This document shows, piece after piece, positions 7,408 to 15,046 of a DNA stretch of 25,574 bases. A program made the translations under genes and the position numbers. The notes under the pieces were generated by a model, which was not told the origin of the DNA, did not search any database, and saw only the letters and a list, made by a program, of their open reading frames with translations. Source of the stretch: Chloroflexota bacterium (lineage in GTDB: Bacteria; Chloroflexota; Dehalococcoidia; JACQGW01); contig JACQGW010000326.1 of NCBI GenBank assembly GCA_016199325.1, positions 1-25,574 of the forward strand, given 5' to 3'. Each line of letters begins with the position of its first letter. Position 1 is the first letter of the stretch.

Positions 7408-8361
7408 ATGCACCAGTATATCATCCGCCGCCTGCTCCAGATGGTCTTCGTCCTGTTCTTCGTGTCGGTGACCATCTTCGTCGTCATCCGGCTGGTGCCG
7501 GGCGACCCGGCCACCATCATGCTCGGACAAGAGGCGGCACCGGAGGCGGCGGCGATCGTCCGGCGGGAGCTCGGGCTGGACCAGCCCATTCCGATCCAGT
7601 ACTTCTTCTGGCTGAAGGAGATCTCCCAGGGGAACTTCGGCGTCTCCTGGCGCTCGAAGCAGTCGGCGCTCTTCCTGATCAGCCGCCGCTTCCCGGCCAC
7701 GGTGATGCTGACGCTGGCGGCCACTGCTGTTGGTCTCGCCATCGCCCTGCCGCTCGGGATCCTCTCGGGAACGCGTCCGTACTCGCTGCTCGACAACGTC
7801 TGTACGAGCCTCGCGCTCTTTGGCATCGCCATGCCGACGTTCTGGCTCGGGCTGATGCTGATGCTGACGTTTGCCGTCACCCTCGCCTGGCTGCCGCCGA
7901 CGGGCTGGGTCCCCCCGGGGGAGGACCTTGGGGCATCGCTCCGCCATCTGGCGTTGCCGGCGCTCACGTTGGGCCTCGGCTTCGCCGCGCCGCTGACCCG
8001 GTTCCTGCGATCCGGCATGCTCGACGTGATGAGCATGGACTACGTCCGGACGGCGCGCGCCAAGGGGCTGCGGAATCGACTGGTCGTCATGCGGCACGCG
8101 CTGAAGAACGCCCTGTTGCCGGTTGTGACCGTCTTCGGGCTGTTCTTCGGCGCGATGCTGGGCGGCTCCGTCCTGACCGAATCGGTCTTCGCCTGGCCGG
8201 GGCTCGGCACCCTGCTGGTGCAGGCCATCGAAGTGCGCGACTACGGCATCGTTCAGGGGGTAGTCATTTTCGTGACGCTGGTCTTTGCCCTCGTCAACCT
8301 GCTCGTCGACCTCTCGTACGCCTACCTGGACCCTCGCATCCGCTTCGAGCAGGCTGGCTGA
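7408..8361 (+). CDS. ABC transporter permease, DppB/OppB type
   Basis: Inner-membrane channel subunit of 317 residues. The N-terminus (YIIRRLLQMVFVLFFVSVTIFVVIRLVPGDPA) is the hallmark of the DppB family: a first membrane helix followed by the LVPGDP motif. About six hydrophobic helices follow, and the cytoplasmic EAA loop that docks with the ATPase is DYVRTARAKGLRNRLVVMRHALKNALLPV. It lies 18 bp after the binding protein gene and 12 bp before the DppC-like gene. Confidence 0.96.
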   Translation: MHQYIIRRLLQMVFVLFFVSVTIFVVIRLVPGDPATIMLGQEAAPEAAAIVRRELGLDQPIPIQYFFWLKEISQGNFGVSWRSKQSALFLISRRFPATVMLTLAATAVGLAIALPLGILSGTRPYSLLDNVCTSLALFGIAMPTFWLGLMLMLTFAVTLAWLPPTGWVPPGEDLGASLRHLALPALTLGLGFAAPLTRFLRSGMLDVMSMDYVRTARAKGLRNRLVVMRHALKNALLPVVTVFGLFFGAMLGGSVLTESVFAWPGLGTLLVQAIEVRDYGIVQGVVIFVTLVFALVNLLVDLSYAYLDPRIRFEQAG

Positions 8362-8373
8362 GCCGGGCCGGCC

Positions 8374-9288
8374 GTGGACGCTGCGGTCACGACCAGGTTC
8401 GCCTCGGCGGACTCGCGAGCGGTAGTTCCGAGCAGCCGCCGGGCGCGTCTGGCGATGTTTGCCCGGCGCGTCCTTCGCAACCGCGCAGCCGCGCTGGGCT
8501 TCCTGCTGGTGGTAACGCTCATCGGTGCGGCGATCTTCGCCGATTTCGTCGCGCCCTACTCGGCCGAGGCCCAGTACCCCGATCGCGCCCTCCAGCCGCC
8601 GTCGAGCCTCCATCTGATGGGGACCGACCAGATCGGGCGCGACCAACTGTCTCGAATCATCTTCGGCGCCAGGGCGTCGATCACTGTCGGCATCGTCTCG
8701 ATGCTGATCGCCGGCGCGGCCGGCGTCGTCCTCGGCCTCCTTGCCGGCTATTATGGGCGCTCGGTCGATTCCGTCATCATGCGCTTCATGGACGGGCTGC
8801 TGGCGTTCCCTGCGCTGCTGCTGGCGATCTTCATCGTCGCCGTGCTGGGGCCATCGATCTTCAACGCCATCCTGGCCGTCGGCATCGTCTACGCGCCGAC
8901 GTTTGCCCGCCTGACGCGTGCCCAGGTGCTCTCGGTCAAGGAGAAGGAGTACGTCGAGGCGGCCCGGGGCCTGGGAGCGACCGATCGCCGGATCATGCTC
9001 CGGTCGGTCCTGCCCAACTGCCTCTCGCCGATCATCGTCCAGTTTACCCTCGGCATCGGCCACGGCATCCTCGTCGAGGCGGGGCTCTCGTTCCTGGGAC
9101 TGGGCATCCGCCCGCCCACGCCGGCCTGGGGCTCGATGCTCAGCACCGGCCGCCAGCTCATGACCATGGCGCCCTGGCTGACGACCTTCCCGGGGCTGGC
9201 GATCTTCGTGGCGGTTCTCGGGTTCAATCTCTTTGGCGACGGCCTGCGCGAAGCCTTCGATCCGCGGCTGCGCGAGGTCTACCGATAA
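8374..9288 (+). CDS. ABC transporter permease, DppC/OppC type
   Basis: Second membrane subunit, 304 residues. A cytoplasmic N-terminal extension of about 30 residues is followed by the first membrane helix (AAALGFLLVVTLIGAAIFADFVAPY). The family motif HLMGTDQIGRDQLSRIIFGAR comes next, then further helices and the EAA loop (EYVEAARGLGATDRRIMLRSVLPNCLSPI). The start is taken as GTG at 8374; an ATG at 8455 would shorten the extension and cannot be excluded, because the ribosome site is weak at both. It pairs with the DppB-like gene. No DppD/DppF ATPase gene follows; the deacylase does. Confidence 0.95.
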   Translation: MDAAVTTRFASADSRAVVPSSRRARLAMFARRVLRNRAAALGFLLVVTLIGAAIFADFVAPYSAEAQYPDRALQPPSSLHLMGTDQIGRDQLSRIIFGARASITVGIVSMLIAGAAGVVLGLLAGYYGRSVDSVIMRFMDGLLAFPALLLAIFIVAVLGPSIFNAILAVGIVYAPTFARLTRAQVLSVKEKEYVEAARGLGATDRRIMLRSVLPNCLSPIIVQFTLGIGHGILVEAGLSFLGLGIRPPTPAWGSMLSTGRQLMTMAPWLTTFPGLAIFVAVLGFNLFGDGLREAFDPRLREVYR

Positions 9289-9309
9289 AGGAGCGATGAA
9301 GGAGGCATC

Positions 9310-10911
9310 ATGGCGCTCGACTTGATCATCCGTGGGGGAACGGTCGTCGACGGGACCGGCCGCCCCGGCTTTCCGGCGGACGTCGGCGTGGACGGCAGGC
9401 AGATCGCCGCCGCCGGCAACCTCTCGGCGGCCACCGCGGCGCAAACCGTCGACGCCGATGGCATGGTCGTCTGCCCCGGCTTCATCGACGTCCACACCCA
9501 TTCGGACCTGACGCTGCTGGTGAACGGCCGGGCGGAGAGCAAGATCCGCCAGGGGGTGACGACCGAGGTCACCGGCAATTGCAGTTACTCCCCCTACCCC
9601 CTTCGGCCCGAGCGGCCCGAAATGCTGGAGCGGTACGAGCTGCTGAACGCGCTCCGGGGCGTCGGGGTGGACTGGACCGACCTGGACGGCTACGCCCTGC
9701 GGATGGGGGCGGCCGGCATCGCCGTGAACATCGCGCCGCTGGTGGGACACTCGGCGATCCGAATCGCCGTCATGGGGGCCGGCGAAGGGGCGCCGACGGC
9801 TGAGCAGTTGGCCGAGATGGAGCAGCTCACGGCCGAGGCGATGGAGCAGGGCGCCTTTGGCTTCTCGGTGGGACTCACGCTCGTGCCGTCGACGTTTGCG
9901 ACGACCGACGAGCTCGTCGCGCTCTCCCGCGTCGCCGGGCGCTACGGCCGGCCCTACGTCCAGCACTCGCGCGTCTGGGCCGACTGCCATGAGAAGACGA
10001 TCCACGAGGCGATTCAGGTCGGCCGTGAGGCGGGCTGTGGCGTCCAGATCAGCCACCAGGCGATCATCGACAGCCGGCACTACGGCGAAGCGCCCCAGCA
10101 GATCGCCATCATGGAGCACGCCCGGGACGAGGGCGTCGACATCATGTACGACGTCTATCCCTACGTGGCGGCCGGCACGATCCTCTTCCAGCTCCTCCCC
10201 CTCTGGGTCCAGGACGGCGGCATTCAGGCGATGCTGAGGCGGCTCGACGACCCGGCCGTCCGCCGGCGTGCCGTCGAGGATACGAAGAAAGGCTGGTTCG
10301 GCGGCCTACCGTTCGACTGGACCAAGCTCCTCCTGACCGAGGTGGGGCGGGAGGAGAGCCTGTCGTACCTGGGCTGGTCGATTCAGCAGGTGGCCGACGA
10401 CTGGCAGATGGAGCCGACCGCGGCAGCCATCGAGCTGATCGTGCGGGAGCGGAACCGGGTGGGCGTCGTCATGTTCAACCGCGACGAGTCGGACATGCGC
10501 TCCTTCCTGAGGCACCCCCTTGGCATGGTCGGCTCCGACGGCTCGGCGATCGCGCCGTACGGGCCGTTCGCCAATTCGAAGCCGCACCCGCGGTTCTACG
10601 GCACTCACCCGCGGATTCTCGGCCGCTACGTGCGCGAGGCGCGGGTGCTTTCCCTGGAGTCGGCGATCCACAAGATGACCGGGCTGCCGGCGATGCGTTT
10701 CGGCATGAAAGACCGCGGGACGATCGATCGGGGCAAGGCAGCCGACCTGGTCGTCTTCGACCCGGCGACGGTCGTCGACCGCGCCACCTTCGAGTCACCC
10801 CACAACTACCCGGTCGGCATCCGCGACGTCTTCGTCGCCGGCCAGGCGGTCATCACGAACGAGGAGCATACGGGAGCGTTGCCGGGGAAGGTCTTGCGCG
10901 CCGGCTCCTAG
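9310..10911 (+). CDS. N-acyl-D-amino-acid deacylase (amidohydrolase superfamily)
   Basis: Predicted to remove the N-acyl group from N-acyl-D-amino acids, giving a carboxylate and a free D-amino acid. The 533-residue protein starts with the small beta-sandwich strand LIIRGGTVVDGTGRPGFPADV. The metal-binding HxH follows in PGFIDVHTHSD (His62, His64), then the family-specific Cys in TGNCSYSP (Cys91), His residues in VQHSRVWAD and ISHQ, and the catalytic Asp in VGSDGSAIAP. The C-terminal GTIDRGKAADLVVFDP strand is typical of D-aminoacylases and dihydropyrimidinase relatives. An AAGGAGG ribosome site precedes the ATG, 21 bp after the permease, so it is co-transcribed with the importer. Some relatives are D-glutamate- or D-aspartate-specific, and substrate cannot be decided here. 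Confidence 0.88.
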   Translation: MALDLIIRGGTVVDGTGRPGFPADVGVDGRQIAAAGNLSAATAAQTVDADGMVVCPGFIDVHTHSDLTLLVNGRAESKIRQGVTTEVTGNCSYSPYPLRPERPEMLERYELLNALRGVGVDWTDLDGYALRMGAAGIAVNIAPLVGHSAIRIAVMGAGEGAPTAEQLAEMEQLTAEAMEQGAFGFSVGLTLVPSTFATTDELVALSRVAGRYGRPYVQHSRVWADCHEKTIHEAIQVGREAGCGVQISHQAIIDSRHYGEAPQQIAIMEHARDEGVDIMYDVYPYVAAGTILFQLLPLWVQDGGIQAMLRRLDDPAVRRRAVEDTKKGWFGGLPFDWTKLLLTEVGREESLSYLGWSIQQVADDWQMEPTAAAIELIVRERNRVGVVMFNRDESDMRSFLRHPLGMVGSDGSAIAPYGPFANSKPHPRFYGTHPRILGRYVREARVLSLESAIHKMTGLPAMRFGMKDRGTIDRGKAADLVVFDPATVVDRATFESPHNYPVGIRDVFVAGQAVITNEEHTGALPGKVLRAGS

Positions 10912-10928
10912 CGCGGTTCCGACAGACA

Positions 10929-10975
10929 ACGAACCGCCAAGACGCCAAGATCGCCAAGGAAGACGCCAAGAATGT
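10929..10975. repeat. GCCAAGACG-type dispersed repeat
   Basis: Starts GAACCGCCAAGACGCCAAGA and continues with two more GCCAAG units. A shorter copy lies at 21046-21066 (GAACGAACCGCCAAGATCG and on), and a reverse-complement copy is embedded in the anti-sigma-like gene at 2831-2867. The shared GAACCGCCAAGA start shows that these are copies of one element family. No product or promoter was recognised in it. Confidence 0.75.
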
Positions 10976-11012
10976 CGATTGGTCGTTTGGTCAATCTCTG
11001 TGCAAACCGCTC

Positions 11013-11079
11013 TAGTGGAACACCACAGTGATCTTGATGGGCAGCGCCCGTCGAAACCTGACGTATGACGCATGACGTA
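11013..11079 (-). repeat. Palindromic 20-mer plus TGACGYA heptamers (left copy)
   Basis: TAGTGGAACACCACAGTGAT (11013-11032) contains the palindrome GTGG-N4-CCAC. After 26 bp come three exact heptamers TGACGTA, TGACGCA, TGACGTA (11059-11079). The 20-mer recurs as the reverse complement at 18177-18196 with one mismatch, again next to the same heptamers on the inner side. In both places the core lies upstream of a gene: the PucR-type regulator here, the M24 hydrolase operon there. It could be an operator or the end of a repeat element. Confidence 0.75.
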
Positions 11080-11138
11080 TGAAATCGGCAAGCCGCATCC
11101 CTCAAGATCAGCGTGGGATGCCACTGGCCGTGCATGAT

Positions 11139-11152
11139 CCTCCTTCGGGAGG
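11139..11152 (+). promoter_or_regulatory. UUCG hairpin that sequesters the ribosome site of the PucR-type gene
   Basis: CCTCC (11139-11143), loop TTCG, GGAGG (11148-11152). The 3' arm is the Shine-Dalgarno sequence placed 4 nt before the ATG at 11157, and the loop is the extra-stable C(UUCG)G tetraloop. In mRNA this hairpin would hide the ribosome site, which suggests low or conditional translation of the regulator. The stem has only 5 bp, so chance is possible. Confidence 0.5.
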
Positions 11153-11156
11153 CGCA

Positions 11157-13058
11157 ATGGAACCCACGCTGGCGACCCTCTCGACCCTCGTCGAAGTCGG
11201 CAAGGCGATCACCTCGACGCTGGAGCTGGACGACCTGCTGGACGTCATCCTCGAAAACCTCCAGCGGGTGGTGCCCTACGACGCCGCCGACTTCTTCCTC
11301 ATCGACGAAACCGGGACGCAGGTGCGCTGCGTTGCCTGCCGAAGTCTCAAGTCGGCGTCCTGGAAGGGTATGGAGATGGAGATCGGCGAGGGGATCACCG
11401 GCCGCGTCGCGCAGTCGGGCCAGGCCATCTGGCTCCGGGATGCCAGGCGTGATGAGCGGGTGATCCCCACGCCGCTGGTCGCCGGCTCGGGCATGATGGT
11501 GCCGCTCGTTCATCGGGGGCAAGTTCTTGGCGTGCTGGGGGTGGCGAACGAGGCGGTGGATAGCTTCCAGGTAGGTGACCTCGATCTCCTGTTGAGCTTT
11601 GCAGGCCAGGCCGCCATCGCCGTCGAGAACTCCCGCCTGTACCAGCAACAGAAAAGCGCCGTCGCGCGGCTTCAGGAGCTGAATCACGTCATCGCCCGGC
11701 AGCACGAGACGCTCGCGCGAGCCACAGCAACCCACGCTCGCTTGATCCAGATGGTGCTGGAGGGACGGGGCATCCAGCCGATCACCGAGACCCTGGCGGT
11801 GCTCCTGGACAGCCCGGTCGTCGTCGAGAACCAGTTGTTCCACCTGATCGCTCAGTCGATCCCGCAGGACGGTGCCGATCCGGCTCGGCGGCAGACCCTA
11901 TCGGTCGGGCTCACCCCGGCCAGTGTGCTGGACGAGCCGGCCTTTCGTGCCACCGTCGAGATGATGGCCCGCGATGGACGCGCACGCCTGCTTTCGGCCT
12001 TGCCAGAGCATGGCCTGGAGCGCCGCCGCATCGCTGCCCCGATCCTGGCCGGACGCGACGTCCTCGGGTATGTTTTCGTGCTCGAAGGGACCAGACCATT
12101 CGTGGAGATGGATCTCCAGGCGGTCGAGCAGGCGGCAGTGGTGCTCGCACTGGAGTTGATGAAGCAGCGCGCTGCGGCCGAAGCGGAGCTTCGACTGCGG
12201 GCCGACTTCCTCGGCGATCTGGTGGCAGGGCAGGTGGGCAACCCCGATCTCCTCGTCCATCGCGCCGCGCTGCTCGGCGTCGATCTGCTCAGGCCGCTCC
12301 GGGTGCTCGCCGCCGACCTGGACGACCCGACGCCGTCAGCCGACTCAACGAGCGGCGGCGCCGAGCGCCGCCGCCTCTTCGATGCCTTCGCCGACGTGCT
12401 GCGCCGGCGTGGGCGTGGCGAGACGGCGGTCCTCCAGAGCCAGGGTATCGTCGTTCTGATGCCGGTCCCGGCCGATGCGGTCGACGACGGACCGGTGCGA
12501 ACCCTGGTCGAGCAGGTCCGGCACCACCGGAAGCGGCTCCGGGAGAGCGTGACCTTCTCGGTGGCCATCGGACGGCACGCCACCGGCATCGACGAAGTCC
12601 GGCGGTCCTATGGCGAGGCCCGTCGGGCGTTGGACGCGGTCCGCAGCCTGCGGCGGCAAGCGCAGACGGTCACGCTGGAGCAGCTTGGCATTTACGGCCT
12701 GCTCTTTCGGCCCGATAGCGATAGCGAGCTCCTGGAGTTCGCTCACACCACGCTCCGGCCGCTGCTGGAATACGATACCCGCCACGGGACGGCGCTCGTG
12801 CCGACGCTGGAGGCGTTCATCGAGGAAGGCTGCAACCTGCACCGGACGGCCCGTGCGCTCTTCGTCCATCTGAACACGCTCCGCTATCGCCTGGAGCGCA
12901 TCGCCGCCCTGGGCGGCTTTGACCTGCATGACTCGACGACGCGGCTCAATCTCCAGCTTGCGCTCCGGGTCCATCGGCTCCGGAGCGGACCCCTCCCTCA
13001 CAGGAAGAGGGGAGACGGGGCGAGCGCCGGCACAGACGGCATCACCCCTTTGCCGTGA
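11157..13058 (+). CDS. GAF domain / PucR-CdaR family transcriptional regulator
   Basis: One-component activator of 633 residues. An N-terminal GAF sensor (about 10-150: ITSTLELDDLLDVILENLQRV, DAADFFLIDETG, GITGRVAQSGQAIWL, MMVPLVHRGQVLGVLGVANE) is followed by a helical linker (about 155-205, likely coiled coil). A CdaR GGDEF-like domain covers roughly 370-520. The C-terminal PucR helix-turn-helix is near 560-612 (FIEEGCNLHRTARALFVHLNTLRYRLERI). The ATG at 11157 is chosen over 11079 because GGAGG precedes it and the upstream stretch is repeat DNA. PucR relatives often control purine, allantoin or sugar-acid catabolism. Here the next genes are a DUF1989 protein and a polyamine-type importer, its likely targets. 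The last 20 or so residues are encoded by a REP-like palindrome (12990-13024) and look added. Confidence 0.92.
   Translation: MEPTLATLSTLVEVGKAITSTLELDDLLDVILENLQRVVPYDAADFFLIDETGTQVRCVACRSLKSASWKGMEMEIGEGITGRVAQSGQAIWLRDARRDERVIPTPLVAGSGMMVPLVHRGQVLGVLGVANEAVDSFQVGDLDLLLSFAGQAAIAVENSRLYQQQKSAVARLQELNHVIARQHETLARATATHARLIQMVLEGRGIQPITETLAVLLDSPVVVENQLFHLIAQSIPQDGADPARRQTLSVGLTPASVLDEPAFRATVEMMARDGRARLLSALPEHGLERRRIAAPILAGRDVLGYVFVLEGTRPFVEMDLQAVEQAAVVLALELMKQRAAAEAELRLRADFLGDLVAGQVGNPDLLVHRAALLGVDLLRPLRVLAADLDDPTPSADSTSGGAERRRLFDAFADVLRRRGRGETAVLQSQGIVVLMPVPADAVDDGPVRTLVEQVRHHRKRLRESVTFSVAIGRHATGIDEVRRSYGEARRALDAVRSLRRQAQTVTLEQLGIYGLLFRPDSDSELLEFAHTTLRPLLEYDTRHGTALVPTLEAFIEEGCNLHRTARALFVHLNTLRYRLERIAALGGFDLHDSTTRLNLQLALRVHRLRSGPLPHRKRGDGASAGTDGITPLP
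12990..13024. repeat. REP-like palindrome forming the regulator's C-terminal tail
   Basis: CCCCTC (12990-12995) pairs with GAGGGG (13007-13012), followed by GGGGCGAGC. It has the same layout as the REP-like unit at 45-90 (C-rich arm, short loop, G-rich arm, G-rich tail). It encodes the end of the regulator, after the HTH domain is complete. It could act as a stem-loop at the 3' end of that message. Confidence 0.5.
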
Positions 13059-13059
13059 C

Positions 13060-13074
13060 TGGCAGTATCTGCCA
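13060..13074. promoter_or_regulatory. Perfect palindrome TGGCAG-TAT-CTGCCA
   Basis: Dyad of two 6-bp arms just 1 bp after the regulator stop codon and directly before TTGACT (13076-13081), a possible -35 box. No good -10 lies at the right distance, so the promoter is not established. The site could be an operator for the DUF1989 gene at 13240. It does not fit the sigma-54 GG-N10-GC spacing. Confidence 0.4.
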
Positions 13075-13145
13075 ATTGACTGTGAAGATATTCGGCATCA
13101 TCTGCTATGGCTCTTCTGTCAGGGTTCTTGTAGACTCTCCAGCGA

Positions 13146-13217
13146 GTTCAAGGTTCAAGGTTCAAGGTTGAGGAACGAACCCCGGACCCCCAACCTTGGA
13201 CCTTGGACATAGAACCT
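13146..13217. repeat. TTCAAGG heptamer inverted repeat
   Basis: The left arm is three heptamers of GTTCAAG (13146-13166). The right arm (13192-13217) is the reverse complement of GTTCAAG, GTTCTAT, GTCCAAG, GTCCAAG. The arms are about 25 bp apart and can form an imperfect hairpin in the leader of the DUF1989 gene, ending 22 bp before its start codon. The arrangement (heptamers, spacer, inverted variant heptamers) matches the other families in this window. Confidence 0.85.
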
Positions 13218-13239
13218 TGAACCCGTACGGAGGAGTCCG

Positions 13240-13863
13240 ATGTCGTCGGTCGCATCGCCGGCCAAGCGGGAGATCCTGGTCCCTGCTCGTGAGGCGCGTG
13301 CCTTCGTCGTCAAGGCCGGGCAGTATCTCCAGGTCACCGACCTTCAAGGGATGCAGGTCGGCGACTTCGCCGCTTTCAGCGAGCACGATTCCACCGAATG
13401 GCTTTCCACCGCCCGAACCCGGCGCACCAACGCCTCGATCTATCTGCGCAAGGGCCACCATCTCTACACGAACAAGCTCCGCCCGATGCTGAAGCTCGTC
13501 GAAGACACCGTTGGCGTCCACGACATTCTGCGCCCCCAGTGCTCGCCCGAATTGAACGCGCTGGAAGGGCATCCCGGCGTCCAGAACTGCATGGACAACC
13601 TGGCCGCGGTGTTAGCGCCGTACGGCATCGACCGGTGGCGCATTCCAGAGACGTTCAACATCTTCGAGGACGCACCGGTTCTGCCCGATGGGACGATGGT
13701 CCTGCAGGACTCGCCTTCCAGGCCGGGCGACTACGTGATCTTGCGGGCCGAGATGGACGTGCTCTGCGCGCTCTCGGCCTGTCCCTACGACTATCTCCCC
13801 TGTAACGGGGGCACCATCACCGATCTCCTCGTGACGATTCTCGATGCGCTACCAGCCGGGTGA
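13240..13863 (+). CDS. DUF1989 family protein (urea carboxylase-associated / carboxyguanidine deiminase family)
   Basis: Protein of 207 residues with the DUF1989 fold signature. Motifs in order: VVKAGQYLQVTDLQGMQVGDF near the start, then RPQCSPELNA, NCMDNLAAVLAPYGI, ETFNIFEDAPVLPDGTM, and the conserved PGDYVILRAEMDVLCALSACPYDYLPCNGG near the end. Characterised members (CgdA/CgdB) deiminate carboxyguanidine after guanidine carboxylation and act as a pair; others sit next to urea carboxylase. Here there is only one such protein and no carboxylase, so the reaction is probably different or the partner is elsewhere. A strong GGAGGAG ribosome site precedes the ATG. It lies between a PucR-type regulator and a polyamine-type importer, which points to a guanidino, amidine or ureido compound as substrate. 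This is inference. Confidence 0.85.
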   Translation: MSSVASPAKREILVPAREARAFVVKAGQYLQVTDLQGMQVGDFAAFSEHDSTEWLSTARTRRTNASIYLRKGHHLYTNKLRPMLKLVEDTVGVHDILRPQCSPELNALEGHPGVQNCMDNLAAVLAPYGIDRWRIPETFNIFEDAPVLPDGTMVLQDSPSRPGDYVILRAEMDVLCALSACPYDYLPCNGGTITDLLVTILDALPAG

Positions 13864-13866
13864 GAG

Positions 13867-13901
13867 GTCATGCGTCATCCGTCATGCATCAGGCGCATGA
13901 C
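13867..13901. repeat. GTCATGC heptamer hairpin upstream of the ABC ATPase gene
   Basis: GTCATGCG (13867-13874) pairs with CGCATGAC (13894-13901). Two further copies of GTCAT lie between them in heptamer phase. It is the same family as the arrays at 2061, 2193, 11059 and 18064. It fills most of the 76-bp gap between the DUF1989 gene and the importer operon. Confidence 0.75.
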
Positions 13902-13939
13902 GATTCTTGAGGCGTTATTGGTCGGTTGAGAGGGGTGTT

Positions 13940-15046
13940 ATGGCAGCTCGAGATGTGCCAGGCGTCCTCGATGTGCGCGATCTGCGCAAAGCGTTTCGCA
14001 CGGTGCATGGTACCGTCCACGCAGTCGACGGCGTCAGCTTCACGGTCGCGGCCGGCGAGATCTTCTCGCTGCTGGGGCACTCGGGCTGCGGGAAGACGAC
14101 GACACTGCGAATGGTCGCCGGCCTGGAGCAGCCCGATTCCGGAGAGATCGTTCTCAACAGCCGCTCGCTCATCGGCACACCCACCCACAAGCGGGACGTT
14201 GGCCTGGTCTTTCAGGACCTGGCGCTCTTTCCGCACAAGACGGTCTTCGAGAACGTCGCGTTCGGGCTGCGGATGAAGGGCAGACCGAAGGATGAGATCC
14301 AGCGGCGAGCCGAAGCGATGCTCGATCTCGTCGAGCTGCCGATGGGTAAGTACGGGCAGCGAATCCCGGCGATGCTGAGCGGTGGCGAGAAGCAGCGTGT
14401 GGCGCTGGCGCGGACGCTGATCGTCGAGCCGTCCATCATCCTCTTCGACGAGCCGCTCGCCTCGCTCGACCGCCGGCTCCGCGACCGAATGACCGTGGAG
14501 CTGCGGCAGCTCCAGAAGCGAGTCGGACTGCCGGCCATCTATGTGACGCACGATCAGGAAGTGGCGCTCATGGTTTCCGACCGGATCGCGGTGATGAACC
14601 AGGGGCACATCGAGCAGCTCGGCACGCCGCTGGAGATCTACCGGCGCCCCCGGACCCGGTTCGTCGCCGACTTCATCGGCGACATGAACTTCCTCGACGG
14701 CGTTGTCGTGGAGGCGGTGGCAGCGCGGGCGACGATCCGCGTGGGCGAGGCGATGGTCCCCATCGAAGGGAATACGCTGGCGCCGGGCGAACGCGTGGCT
14801 GTCGGGATTCGTCCTGAGGACGTGCGGCTTACGCGCGAGCGGACGCCCATGGCGCTTTTCACCGGGACGCTGCAGGGTCGGTATCTGGGGGCCGGCGTGT
14901 TCGTCAACCACGTGGCCCTGTCCGATGGGCGGCTGCTTCAGGCCCGGGACCAGGCATCGACGCAAACGTCCATCGAAGTGGGGGCGAGCGTGTGGATCAA
15001 CTGCGAGCCGACCCGGCTGACGGTCCTGAAGGGGGCTCAGCTATGA
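13940..15046 (+). CDS. ABC transporter ATP-binding protein, PotA/FbpC type
   Basis: Energises the importer encoded by the next three genes. The 368-residue protein has Walker A GHSGCGKTT (about 46-54), a Q-loop in VFQDLALFPH, the signature MLSGGEKQRVALART (about 145), Walker B IILFDEP (about 168) and the switch His in VTHD (about 202). A C-terminal TOBE regulatory domain (about 285-365: VGIRPEDVRL) follows. An upstream TTG frame from 13907 is rejected in favour of the ATG at 13940, which has GAGAGGGG before it. The stop overlaps the next start (ATGA, 15043-15046), showing translational coupling. Confidence 0.95.
   Translation: MAARDVPGVLDVRDLRKAFRTVHGTVHAVDGVSFTVAAGEIFSLLGHSGCGKTTTLRMVAGLEQPDSGEIVLNSRSLIGTPTHKRDVGLVFQDLALFPHKTVFENVAFGLRMKGRPKDEIQRRAEAMLDLVELPMGKYGQRIPAMLSGGEKQRVALARTLIVEPSIILFDEPLASLDRRLRDRMTVELRQLQKRVGLPAIYVTHDQEVALMVSDRIAVMNQGHIEQLGTPLEIYRRPRTRFVADFIGDMNFLDGVVVEAVAARATIRVGEAMVPIEGNTLAPGERVAVGIRPEDVRLTRERTPMALFTGTLQGRYLGAGVFVNHVALSDGRLLQARDQASTQTSIEVGASVWINCEPTRLTVLKGAQL

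Noticed and set aside
6901..10119. Very long minus-strand open frame (1072 codons) antisense to the importer and deacylase genes
   Set aside because: Its residue composition (Arg, Asp, Gly, Gln, His rich, no domains) is that of an antisense shadow in GC-rich DNA. The plus strand holds three well-recognised genes with good starts.
13060..13074. Sigma-54 promoter
   Set aside because: The GG and GC elements are 8 bp apart, not the required 10; the sequence is better explained as a dyad.
13059..13239. Guanidine riboswitch upstream of the DUF1989 gene
   Set aside because: No ykkC-type or other guanidine aptamer pattern was recognised; the region is mostly the GTTCAAG heptamer hairpin and a short palindrome.
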